Below, piece by piece: positions 1 through 5,242 of a stretch of DNA of 9,028 nt. The translations under genes were made by a program, and so were the position numbers. The notes under the pieces are model-generated. The model had not been told where the DNA came from. It was given only the letters and a program-made list of their open reading frames with translations, and searched no databases. This DNA comes from Clostridiales bacterium UBA929 (GTDB lineage Bacteria; Bacillota; Clostridia; Oscillospirales; UBA929), in contig DBDP01000042.1 in NCBI GenBank assembly GCA_002293625.1, positions 1 through 9,028 on the forward strand. Direction: 5' to 3'. Each line of letters begins with the position of its first letter. Position 1 is the first letter of the stretch.

Positions 1-1
1 T

Positions 2-61
2 ACGGAGGCGATTTACGCATTGACCGTGCGCGACCTGCCGTTGATCGTGAGTGATAAGTAA
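2..61 (+). CDS. C-terminal end of an unidentified upstream protein (partial)
   Basis: Reading frame 2 is open from the left edge for 19 codons and ends in TAA, with an in-register TAG directly after it. The tail reads TEAIYALTVRDLPLIVSDK. A strong rho-independent terminator begins 17 bases after the stop, which is what one expects at the end of a real gene and is the main support. The visible part is too short to assign a family or function. Confidence 0.45.
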   Translation, partial: TEAIYALTVRDLPLIVSDK

Positions 62-77
62 TAGCGTTATCCCGCAG

Positions 78-109
78 GGGACGCCGTCCGCGGCGTCCCG
101 TTTTATTTT
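78..109 (+). terminator. Rho-independent terminator of the upstream gene
   Basis: A perfect 9-bp stem (GGGACGCCG at 78-86 with CGGCGTCCC at 91-99) closes a four-base loop (TCCG) and is followed by G and then TTTTATTTT. This is a textbook intrinsic terminator. It separates the upstream gene from the sigma factor operon. Confidence 0.9.
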
Positions 110-140
110 GTGACCCAGCCCGCCCTTATATTGTTATACT
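108..140 (+). promoter_or_regulatory. Candidate promoter of the first sigma/anti-sigma operon
   Basis: TATACT at 135-140 is a good -10 box 21 bases before the sigma factor ATG. No good -35 box lies at normal spacing. TTGTGA (108-113) is 21 bases upstream of the -10, which is too long for ordinary sigma-A promoters. The promoter may be weak, activator-dependent, or used by another sigma factor, including the ECF factor itself. Only the -10 is reasonably supported. Confidence 0.35.
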
Positions 141-161
141 GTCAGACGGGGTGAGAATCGG

Positions 162-638
162 ATGCTGAACGCACGGCAGGTAGAAACCTTCAGCAGAGCC
201 TATGATACATACGCGCCAATGCTTTACCGGATCGGGCTGATGCATACCGGCACGCCCGCCGACGCGGAAGACATACTGCAGGATGCCTTTCTGCGGCTGC
301 TCTCCGGCGCTCCGCACTTCCGCGACGAGCTTCACGAAAAGCGCTGGCTGATCCGCGTAACCGTCAATCTCTGCCACAACCGCCGGAGATCGGCGGCTGT
401 GAGGAAGAACGTTCCCGTCTCGGATACGCTGGTCGCGCCGCCGGAAGAAAGCGACCAATTTGTGAGGGACGCCGTCCGCCGCTTGCCGCCGAAGCTGCGG
501 GATGTCATCTACCTCCATTGCGTGGAGGGGTACTCGGTGGAGGAGACCGCGAAGATGCTCTCCATCGGGCTCTCAGCCGCAAAGATGCGTCTCGCGCGGG
601 CGCGGGAGAAACTAAAACTGGAATTGGAGGAAATATGA
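162..638 (+). CDS. ECF-type RNA polymerase sigma factor (module 1)
   Basis: This 158-residue protein has the two-domain layout of extracytoplasmic-function sigma factors. Region 2 (about residues 12-78) contains DAEDILQDAFLRLL, which fits core-polymerase binding and -10 recognition, followed by RWLIRVTVNLCHNRRR. A linker (about 79-98) leads to region 4 (about 99-154), with RRLPPKLRDVIYLHCVEGYS and a helix-turn-helix ending in LARAREKLK. The length is usual for the family. The ATG has GGGGTGAG about seven bases upstream. The stop codon directly abuts the ATG of the next gene, and the GGAGG of that gene lies inside this one, so the two are translationally coupled. Its likely job is to redirect RNA polymerase to a small regulon under control of the membrane partner encoded next. 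It is clearly related to the second sigma factor at 1919-2401. The signal and regulon cannot be read from the sequence. Confidence 0.93.
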   Translation: MLNARQVETFSRAYDTYAPMLYRIGLMHTGTPADAEDILQDAFLRLLSGAPHFRDELHEKRWLIRVTVNLCHNRRRSAAVRKNVPVSDTLVAPPEESDQFVRDAVRRLPPKLRDVIYLHCVEGYSVEETAKMLSIGLSAAKMRLARAREKLKLELEEI

Positions 639-1727
639 ATGGATAAAAGCGATCTTCGGCGCGCTTTGGGCGAAGCTCTGCCCGACGAACACATGAAGCA
701 GCGTCTCAACGCGAAGCTCCAGACCGCCGAACGACCAAACCGCCGGCGGCTGGCGGGTACCATGACCGCTACCTGTATGATTGCCGCCATTGCGTTCAGC
801 TGCATTTGGTTTTGGAACAGACAAGGCGCCGCTCCGCCGGACGCCGACCCCGCGCACAGAACAGAGCAGCCTGCCGTGCAGGATCCCATCAAAGCGCTGG
901 CAACTCTATTCGGTGCCGGAGTCTACGAGAATATGAATATCGAAGACGAGTTTACCCCGCTGGATACCCTTGACGAAATCTACGAACTGACCGTTCAAAA
1001 GAGCTATGCTAAAATGCAGGAACTGGGATACCCGGAAACGTACTGCGCGGACGAGTCGAAACGGGGTATAGAAGGGATAAAGAGCATTGTAGACCGTTTT
1101 TTGGAATTGGCGAAACCTGATGCTTACGACCATGACATGCTGCTGGAAATTGTACGTGCTATGGCACGCAGTACTGCGGAGAACCCAATTCGGGAAGATG
1201 ATTTCCTTGACAGAGTCACAATCAAAATCTCACAAAAAGACATCCCGTGGTATGACGGCACAAACGCCGACGCGCCGGTGCTGCGGTATACCTTGGGAGA
1301 TCTGTTGGAAAAAGCAGAAACGGCGTTTGAAAATCATATGTCGGTGCCTTTTCTGCCGGATTCCGACGCTTTGGAGCCTATCTATGGGCGGGGGGATATC
1401 CCCGAGGAACTGGAAAGAAGCATAGCGTCTGAAGAACTGTTTCGGAAATCGCCTGAAGCATATGTGTCAATGATTATTGACGACCGCTATTGGTATGCGC
1501 AACGTGTAAAACGCACAGACCGCGTCATTGGGTATACCGACGAAAAGTTTGACGGTCAGCGTCATCTGTATCTGTTCTATACGGAAGAGGAGCAGGAACA
1601 GGAAGAAGAATATCTGATCGTATCGGTGGCGCTTTCCGATGGGGACAGTGAACCCACTATCCATCCGCTGCTCGATGACGTCCGCAAAATTGATCCTGGC
1701 CACGTAAACATTTATCCGGCGGAGTAA
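639..1727 (+). CDS. Probable membrane-anchored anti-sigma factor with an unrecognised extracytoplasmic domain
   Basis: This 362-residue protein has a charged cytoplasmic N-terminus (1-38), one transmembrane helix (about 39-59, containing LAGTMTATCMIAAIAF and ending WFWN), a short Ala/Pro-rich linker and an outside domain of about 285 residues. Size, topology and coupling to an ECF sigma gene suggest an anti-sigma factor. The N-terminus lacks the His-x3-Cys-x2-Cys zinc motif of ZAS-type anti-sigma factors, so the assignment is from context. The outer domain is acidic, with several predicted helices (KSYAKMQELGYPE, GIKSIVDRFLELAK) and a C-terminal strand-rich part (YWYAQRVKR..., HLYLFYTEEEQEQEEEYL...). 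I do not recognise its family. The transmembrane segment closely matches that of the protein at 2394-3635, whose outer domain is entirely different. Translation starts at the ATG directly after the sigma stop codon, with GGAGG at 626-630. Confidence 0.8.
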   Translation: MDKSDLRRALGEALPDEHMKQRLNAKLQTAERPNRRRLAGTMTATCMIAAIAFSCIWFWNRQGAAPPDADPAHRTEQPAVQDPIKALATLFGAGVYENMNIEDEFTPLDTLDEIYELTVQKSYAKMQELGYPETYCADESKRGIEGIKSIVDRFLELAKPDAYDHDMLLEIVRAMARSTAENPIREDDFLDRVTIKISQKDIPWYDGTNADAPVLRYTLGDLLEKAETAFENHMSVPFLPDSDALEPIYGRGDIPEELERSIASEELFRKSPEAYVSMIIDDRYWYAQRVKRTDRVIGYTDEKFDGQRHLYLFYTEEEQEQEEEYLIVSVALSDGDSEPTIHPLLDDVRKIDPGHVNIYPAE

Positions 1728-1773
1728 ACGGGTAAGGTAAAACGTCCCCCCGCTCAAACGAGCGTGAATAAAT

Positions 1774-1817
1774 CGGCAAAACCATTGAACTCAGGTTCAG
1801 TGGTTTTGTGCTATAAT
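1774..1817 (+). repeat. Hairpin-TATAAT intergenic element, copy 1 (also the likely terminator of module 1)
   Basis: A 14-bp stem (1777-1790 with 1795-1808) closes a TCAG loop; one pair (T1785/G1800) is a wobble. The AAAA/TTTT at its base makes it look like an intrinsic terminator reading in either direction. It is followed directly by TGTGCTATAAT, an extended -10 promoter motif. The same 44-base arrangement recurs at 3686-3729 with paired substitutions in the stem. It begins 46 bases after the module 1 stop codon, and a small CGCTC-AAAC-GAGCG hairpin (1751-1764) lies between. Confidence 0.75.
1807..1817 (+). promoter_or_regulatory. Extended -10 promoter for the second sigma factor operon
   Basis: TGTGCTATAAT matches the Gram-positive extended -10 consensus TRTGnTATAAT exactly. 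Transcription would start near 1824 and leave a leader of about 95 bases before the sigma ATG. The only -35-like hexamer, TTGAAC (1785-1790), lies 21 bases upstream inside the hairpin stem, so the promoter would depend on the extended -10. Confidence 0.55.
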
Positions 1818-1820
1818 CAG

Positions 1821-1894
1821 AAGGGGGAATCTGCTTGGCAAAGAAAAACCCCCAATCAAACGCCCCCTTGCGCCGTCTAACGGTTAGACCGGTC
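1821..1894 (+). promoter_or_regulatory. Structured leader with an operator-like inverted repeat upstream of the second sigma gene
   Basis: GGGGG at 1823-1827 can pair either with CCCCC at 1849-1853 or, as AAGGGGG (1821-1827), with CCCCCTT at 1863-1869. The two pairings are mutually exclusive. Downstream, GTCTAAC (1875-1881) and GTTAGAC (1883-1889) form a 7-bp inverted repeat around one base, overlapped by the palindrome GACCGGTC (1887-1894). The tight spacing suits a dimeric DNA-binding protein better than an RNA hairpin. No riboswitch family is recognised. Confidence 0.3.
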
Positions 1895-1918
1895 AAAAAC
1901 AGCGAGGAAGGTGACTGA

Positions 1919-2401
1919 ATGACAGACAGCGAATTCGCCGAACGGCTCGCCGCCATGCGGGAGACTTTGTACCGCGTGTGCTACGCGCAGCTTTCGCAAG
2001 GCTGCGACCGCGAGGACGCCGTGCAGGAAGCCCTGCTCAAAGCCTGGAGCAGCCGCCGCAAGCTCCGGGACGAGAGGTTAATGCAAACATGGGTCGTCCG
2101 CATCTTAATCAACGAGTGCCACAACATCCGGCGAAGACGCGAAGTGCCGCTCGCCGAACTGCCGGAGCTCGCCGCGCCCGACAGCCAAAACGCCGAGCTG
2201 CACGATGCGATCCTTCGCCTCGACGAAAAACTGCGGCTGCCGCTCGTTCTGCATTACATCGAGGGGTTTTCCACAGGCGAAGCCGCATCTATTCTGAAAA
2301 TCCCGCGCGGCACGGTTCTGTGGCGTCTTTCCAAGGCGCGGTCGGAACTGCGCAAAGCACTGAGCGACGACAAAACAAGGGAGGTTATACGCAATGTTTA
2401 G
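1919..2401 (+). CDS. ECF-type RNA polymerase sigma factor (module 2)
   Basis: This 160-residue sigma factor has region 2 at about residues 8-74 (DREDAVQEALLKAW, then TWVVRILINECHNIRRRR) and region 4 at about 93-147 (ILRLDEKLRLPLVLHYIEGF and a helix-turn-helix with IPRGTVLWRLSKARSELRK). AGGAAGG at 1905-1911 gives a good ribosome binding site seven bases before the ATG. It shares with the first sigma factor the pattern W-[LV]-[IV]-R-x3-N-x-C-H-N-x-R-R-R, so the two are paralogs, but their region 4 recognition helices differ (GLSAAKMRLARAR versus GTVLWRLSKARSE). They may therefore read different -35 elements. The gene overlaps the next one by eight bases. Its role should be to drive an envelope or stress regulon when released by the membrane partner. 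The stimulus is unknown. Confidence 0.93.
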   Translation: MTDSEFAERLAAMRETLYRVCYAQLSQGCDREDAVQEALLKAWSSRRKLRDERLMQTWVVRILINECHNIRRRREVPLAELPELAAPDSQNAELHDAILRLDEKLRLPLVLHYIEGFSTGEAASILKIPRGTVLWRLSKARSELRKALSDDKTREVIRNV

Positions 2402-3635
2402 AGATAAAAACATCAAAAACGTCTTCGGGCAGTCCGACGACGGATTCCGCAACCGTTTCAACCAAACGCTTTCCGCACTGCAATCGGAGGAGAACGCGAC
2501 TTCTAACCACAAGAAGTGCGAAGAACGTTTTAGCTGGGGACGGATTGCCGGAACGCTGGTGGCTACCTGTATGATTGCTGTTATCGCGTACGGCGGGTAT
2601 TGGGTTTGGAATACGCAAAACGCGCCGGAAGATGATCTCTATGTTATTATGCCGGGCAGCAGCGGTTTTTCTTCGGAAACGTTGAACACTCCGATTGAAC
2701 CGTCCCCCGAACCCCACAGCGATACTGATGCCGCCGTTTCCGGAATTTTCGTTTGGCCGTTGGAAGCGGGAGATCATAGCATCGCGGCACCGTTCGGTTC
2801 TTGGACACGCCCCGTTGACGGAAGCGTTGAAATCCATGAGGGTATTGACATCACGGCAGAAGAGGGTACGCCTGTATTCGCGGTCGCGGCGGGAACAATC
2901 GGCGAAATAGGGTTCAATGAAGAATACGGAAATTATATCCGCGTTGACCACGGAGCCATTCTTTTCGGAACGGACGCAAACGGGGACATTGCCTATGACT
3001 ATGGCCGCACTTTTTACGCGCAGCTTTCCGGCTTCCCCGACGGACTGGAGGAAGGTTCTTCCGTGGATCAAGGGGAAATCATCGGATATGTCGGTGCGAC
3101 AGGATACGCCACAGGTCCGCACCTGCACTTCGGCATCTTCTTTTTGGATGATTTGGGCAGTCCCGAAAAAGCCCGCTCCCCTCAATCATTTTTCCCGGAA
3201 CTCGACTTGCGGGGAGAAATTGATTACGAACTCAGGGCGTCGTATAACCCCCTGCCGCCGGAAACAGACGGCGCTTTCCTAGGCGCGTACCTCGGAACGG
3301 GGGATGATAACGGTGACGGAACCGGGCGGATTGTGTGTATACATTCACTGCATATAGATGTATACGGGTATGTTGATCTTCGCGATATAGATCCCAACAA
3401 TACGATATTACTCACCTCCGTTACCCATAACGGCGCGGAGCTGGACATCACGTCTATCTATGATGGATGGTGGAGAAGTCAGGGCAGTTCCCATCTATCA
3501 GACCCCGGCTCCGAACCTCCCGTCACCAACGTAAATGTTGCTTGGCACTATGACCCCTTTACCGAGCCGGGTGAATATGTATTCCGCGGGACGTATCGCA
3601 ACGAGCCGTTTGAGTGCAGCGCGGTTGTGGAATAG
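2394..3635 (+). CDS. Membrane-anchored probable anti-sigma factor fused to an M23 (LytM-type) peptidase domain
   Basis: This 413-residue protein has a cytoplasmic N-terminus (1-49), a transmembrane helix (about 50-72, IAGTLVATCMIAVIAYGG), a Ser/Pro-rich linker (about 80-115), an M23 domain (about 119-268) and a C-terminal strand-rich domain (about 285-413). In the M23 domain, H148 and D152 (HEGID) and H243/H245 (GPHLHFGI) match the zinc-binding and catalytic positions. The usual YAHL motif reads YAQL, with Q210 replacing a conserved catalytic histidine. The outer part may therefore bind peptidoglycan rather than cut it, or be impaired. The tail holds a calcium-loop-like DDNGDG (304-309). Its ATG lies inside the sigma gene's last codons with AAGGGAGG nine bases upstream, so the two are translationally coupled. 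The plausible role is a wall-sensing anti-sigma factor. The anti-sigma part is inferred from topology, coupling and the transmembrane segment shared with the 639-1727 protein. Confidence 0.85.
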   Translation: MFRDKNIKNVFGQSDDGFRNRFNQTLSALQSEENATSNHKKCEERFSWGRIAGTLVATCMIAVIAYGGYWVWNTQNAPEDDLYVIMPGSSGFSSETLNTPIEPSPEPHSDTDAAVSGIFVWPLEAGDHSIAAPFGSWTRPVDGSVEIHEGIDITAEEGTPVFAVAAGTIGEIGFNEEYGNYIRVDHGAILFGTDANGDIAYDYGRTFYAQLSGFPDGLEEGSSVDQGEIIGYVGATGYATGPHLHFGIFFLDDLGSPEKARSPQSFFPELDLRGEIDYELRASYNPLPPETDGAFLGAYLGTGDDNGDGTGRIVCIHSLHIDVYGYVDLRDIDPNNTILLTSVTHNGAELDITSIYDGWWRSQGSSHLSDPGSEPPVTNVNVAWHYDPFTEPGEYVFRGTYRNEPFECSAVVE

Positions 3636-3685
3636 ACCCATAACCGGCACTTGAAGAAAACCCCGATCGAAGCGAGAGAAAAATA

Positions 3686-3729
3686 CGGCAACCCCATTGA
3701 ACCCGGGTTCAATGGGGTTGTGCTATAAT
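3686..3729 (+). repeat. Hairpin-TATAAT intergenic element, copy 2 (bidirectional terminator candidate)
   Basis: Bases 3689-3720 form a perfect 32-base palindrome (as RNA, a 14-bp stem with a CCGG loop), followed by TGTGCTATAAT as in copy 1. Relative to copy 1, two A-T pairs have become C-G pairs with both partners changed (3692/3717, 3693/3716), and the G-T wobble is now A-T. It starts 50 bases after the module 2 stop codon. On the minus strand it is followed by GCCGTATTTTT, so it could also terminate the convergent methyltransferase gene. No plus-strand gene follows its TATAAT. Confidence 0.75.
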
Positions 3730-3745
3730 TATTCCCGAGTCTTTG

Positions 3746-3776
3746 GGCACCGAATCTTTAATAATTCGGGCGTGCC
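3746..3776. other. Bulged inverted repeat between convergent genes
   Basis: GGCAC (3746-3750) pairs with GTGCC (3772-3776), and CGAAT (3751-3755) with ATTCG (3764-3768), leaving a three-base bulge and an eight-base loop. It has no T-run on either side. It lies between the copy 2 palindrome and the stop codon of the minus-strand methyltransferase, and may add to termination or protect the 3' end. Confidence 0.35.
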
Positions 3777-3789
3777 GGGAACAATTACC

Positions 3790-4887
3790 CTATATTTTAC
3801 ACAACAGCGCCACCGTCTCCACGTTGGCCGTGCGCGGGAACATATCCACCGCGGCGACCCGCCGCGTTTTGTAGCCCTCCAGAAGCCGTATGTCCCGCGC
3901 GAGGGTCGCGGGATCGCAGGAGAGATAGACGACGCGGGACGGGGACAGCTCGAGAATCTTCCGCACCGCACCGAGAGACAATCCCTTTCGCGGCGGGTCG
4001 ACCGCAACGCAGTCGGGGCGGAGAGCGCCGGAGTCCCACGCGGTCGCGTCGGCGTGGATAAATTCGGCGTCTATCCTGTTGTGCAGCGCGTTTACCCGCG
4101 CGTCCGCAACGGCGGACGCTTCGCGCTCCACACCCAGCGCGCGCCCGGCGTCCCGCCCCAAAAAGAGCGTCAGCGTCCCGACGCCGCAGTAGAGATCCAA
4201 AAGCGTTTCGTTTTTACGAAGCGCGGCAAATTCGCGGGCTTTTCGGTACAGCAGCAGCGCGGCGGCGGTGTTCACCTGAAAAAACGAAACCCCTGTGCGC
4301 TTGAAAGTCAAGCCGTCCAGTTCCTCCGAATCCGGCGCGAAGGTGACGTCCCGGTTCCTCGGCGCGGCTCTAAGCGCGGCGTTCAGTTCCGGGCGCAGCA
4401 GCGTGCATTGCCTGATCGGCACAACCTCATGGCTTCCCGCCCGGTAAAACCCCAAAACGTTTCCGTCGGAACGGAACGCGGCTTTGTTGCGGTAGCCGTC
4501 CGGCTGTCCCGTCGATAAAATCTCTTCGGCGGGAAGCGAAACGCCGCCGATCCGCGCCAGCGCGTCATTGACCCGCGTGAGCTTCGCCCGCAGTTCTTCC
4601 TCATAAGTGATATGCCGAAAGTCGCAGCCGCCGCATTCGCCGTACACCGGGCAGTCCGGCTCGGTTCGGTACGGCGATGGGGAGAGAACGCGGACAATTT
4701 TCGCGCGGCAACTGCGGGGGTGTTCTTTCGTAAGGGCAATCTCGCAGACATCGCCCCGCGCGCCGCCGGGAATAAAAACCACGCGTCCGTCACTAAGACG
4801 CGCCACGCCGGAACCGTCCGCGGCATAGCCGGTTACGGTTACCATTAAACCGCGCGATTCGTGCGCAGCCGCGCCGTCTGTACACAT
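3790..4887 (-). CDS. rlmD: 23S rRNA (uracil-5-)-methyltransferase, RlmD/RumA family, compact form
   Basis: This iron-sulfur, SAM-dependent enzyme of 365 residues should methylate a uridine of 23S rRNA (U1939 and/or U747 in the family). A TRAM domain (about 15-70) is followed by cluster cysteines C79-x5-C85-x2-C88 (CPVYGECGGCDF) and C161, spaced as in RumA. The SAM site is LLDLYCGVGTLTL (229-241). DPPRKG (297-302), the nucleophile C324 (YLSCDPATLARD) and the general base E357 (NVETVALL) complete the active site. I chose ATG at 4887, which has GAGGTG six bases upstream; a TTG at 4914 lies in frame but upstream of that Shine-Dalgarno sequence. The protein is about 70-90 residues shorter than usual because the stretch between C161 and the SAM motif is shortened. 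Exact target uridine(s) cannot be read from sequence. It is convergent with sigma module 2. Confidence 0.92.
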   Translation of the reverse strand: MCTDGAAAHESRGLMVTVTGYAADGSGVARLSDGRVVFIPGGARGDVCEIALTKEHPRSCRAKIVRVLSPSPYRTEPDCPVYGECGGCDFRHITYEEELRAKLTRVNDALARIGGVSLPAEEILSTGQPDGYRNKAAFRSDGNVLGFYRAGSHEVVPIRQCTLLRPELNAALRAAPRNRDVTFAPDSEELDGLTFKRTGVSFFQVNTAAALLLYRKAREFAALRKNETLLDLYCGVGTLTLFLGRDAGRALGVEREASAVADARVNALHNRIDAEFIHADATAWDSGALRPDCVAVDPPRKGLSLGAVRKILELSPSRVVYLSCDPATLARDIRLLEGYKTRRVAAVDMFPRTANVETVALLCKI

Positions 4888-4944
4888 GCCGTTCACCTCG
4901 GGCAACTTAAACAAATCTTACAAAAAATTTCACGCGCAGCACCC

Positions 4945-4974
4945 TTGACGCACCCGCTTCCGCCGTGCTATACT
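4945..4974 (+). promoter_or_regulatory. Strong promoter for a candidate antisense RNA
   Basis: TTGACG (4945-4950), an 18-base spacer and TATACT (4969-4974) preceded by TGC (extended -10) make a near-consensus sigma-A promoter. Start would be near 4981. No plus-strand reading frame with a ribosome binding site follows until the tRNA and yerB, while a minus-strand peptide gene lies directly ahead. This suggests a non-coding antisense transcript. Confidence 0.75.
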
Positions 4975-4980
4975 AAGAAC

Positions 4981-5071
4981 AGAGGGGCGGCACCTCAACG
5001 GTCTTCGCCTCAGGTATTTGGTACCGAAGCAACCGCCAACCTTAGCTATCGGGGGGCGGTTACTTTGCTTT
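4981..5071 (+). ncRNA. Candidate type I antitoxin RNA, antisense to the 3' end of the peptide mRNA
   Basis: The transcript from the 4945-4974 promoter would contain a hairpin CTTCG...CGAAG with inner GGTA/TACC, then the AACCGCC/GGCGGTT stem (5031-5061) and ACTTTGCTTTT as a possible termination tract. If it ends there it is about 90 nt long and covers the last four codons plus the 3' untranslated region of the 24-residue peptide gene on the other strand. Overlap at the 3' ends is the arrangement of several Bacillota type I toxin-antitoxin pairs, such as TxpA/RatA. The ends are inferred, and no antitoxin family was identified by name. Confidence 0.45.
5031..5061. terminator. Shared hairpin, possible terminator of the antisense RNA
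   Basis: AACCGCC (5031-5037) pairs perfectly with GGCGGTT (5055-5061) around a 17-base loop. On the plus strand it is followed by ACTTTGCTTTT. On the minus strand it lies directly after the peptide stop codon but without a T-run. It sits exactly where the two predicted transcripts overlap and may be an interaction site as well as a terminator. Confidence 0.45.
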
Positions 5072-5134
5072 TGTAACGCGGATGAGTGACGCCAAGGCTT
5101 GAAGTAGCTTCCGAACCTCGACTATGTACTGCAT
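5060..5134 (-). CDS. 24-residue peptide, candidate type I toxin
   Basis: Reading the minus strand from ATG at 5134 gives MQYIVEVRKLL followed by QALASLIRVTKAK and TAA. The ATG is preceded at five bases by AAGGGGGTG (5140-5148), a very strong ribosome binding site, and a near-consensus promoter lies upstream at 5192-5220. Hydrophobic residues (I, V, L, A) alternate with R/K, which fits an amphipathic, cationic membrane-active helix. A lone promoter, strong Shine-Dalgarno, tiny peptide and convergent antisense promoter resemble type I toxin genes of Bacillota. It is shorter and less hydrophobic than the usual 30-60 residue single-span toxins, and I do not recognise the peptide itself. It is too short for most gene callers and may be unannotated. 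Toxicity is inference. Confidence 0.5.
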   Translation of the reverse strand: MQYIVEVRKLLQALASLIRVTKAK

Positions 5135-5191
5135 CGCATCACCCCCTTGCGGAGGACAAAGACCGCCGACACACCGCCCATGCTCCTGTGC

Positions 5192-5220
5192 ATTTTACCA
5201 TTGTTTTTCGGGTCCGTCAA
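5192..5220 (-). promoter_or_regulatory. Promoter of the candidate toxin mRNA
   Basis: Read on the minus strand: TTGACG (5220-5215), a 17-base spacer and TAAAAT (5197-5192). Start would be near 5185, giving a leader of about 50 bases. That leader can form a GCGG/CCGC hairpin just before the ribosome binding site. The -35 box lies 23 bases from the divergent tRNA promoter. Confidence 0.7.
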
Positions 5221-5242
5221 TCATTATTGGCTGATAAATCTC

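Noticed and set aside
1978..2574. 198-codon plus-strand frame overlapping sigma factor 2
   Set aside because: It is an Arg/Ala-rich out-of-frame shadow typical of high-GC sequence, without family motifs; the sigma factor frame has clear regions 2 and 4.
2385..3185. 266-codon minus-strand frame under the M23 protein gene
   Set aside because: It is antisense to a well-supported gene with M23 motifs, with no ribosome binding site and no recognisable domain.
3697..4518. Plus-strand open frame of 273 codons across the methyltransferase gene
   Set aside because: It is a shadow of the minus-strand rlmD, which has full catalytic motifs and a good ribosome binding site; the plus frame has neither and its product shows no recognisable features.
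4888..4914. Nine-residue N-terminal extension of rlmD from a TTG codon
   Set aside because: The Shine-Dalgarno GAGGTG lies between this TTG and the ATG at 4887, so the ATG is the better start.
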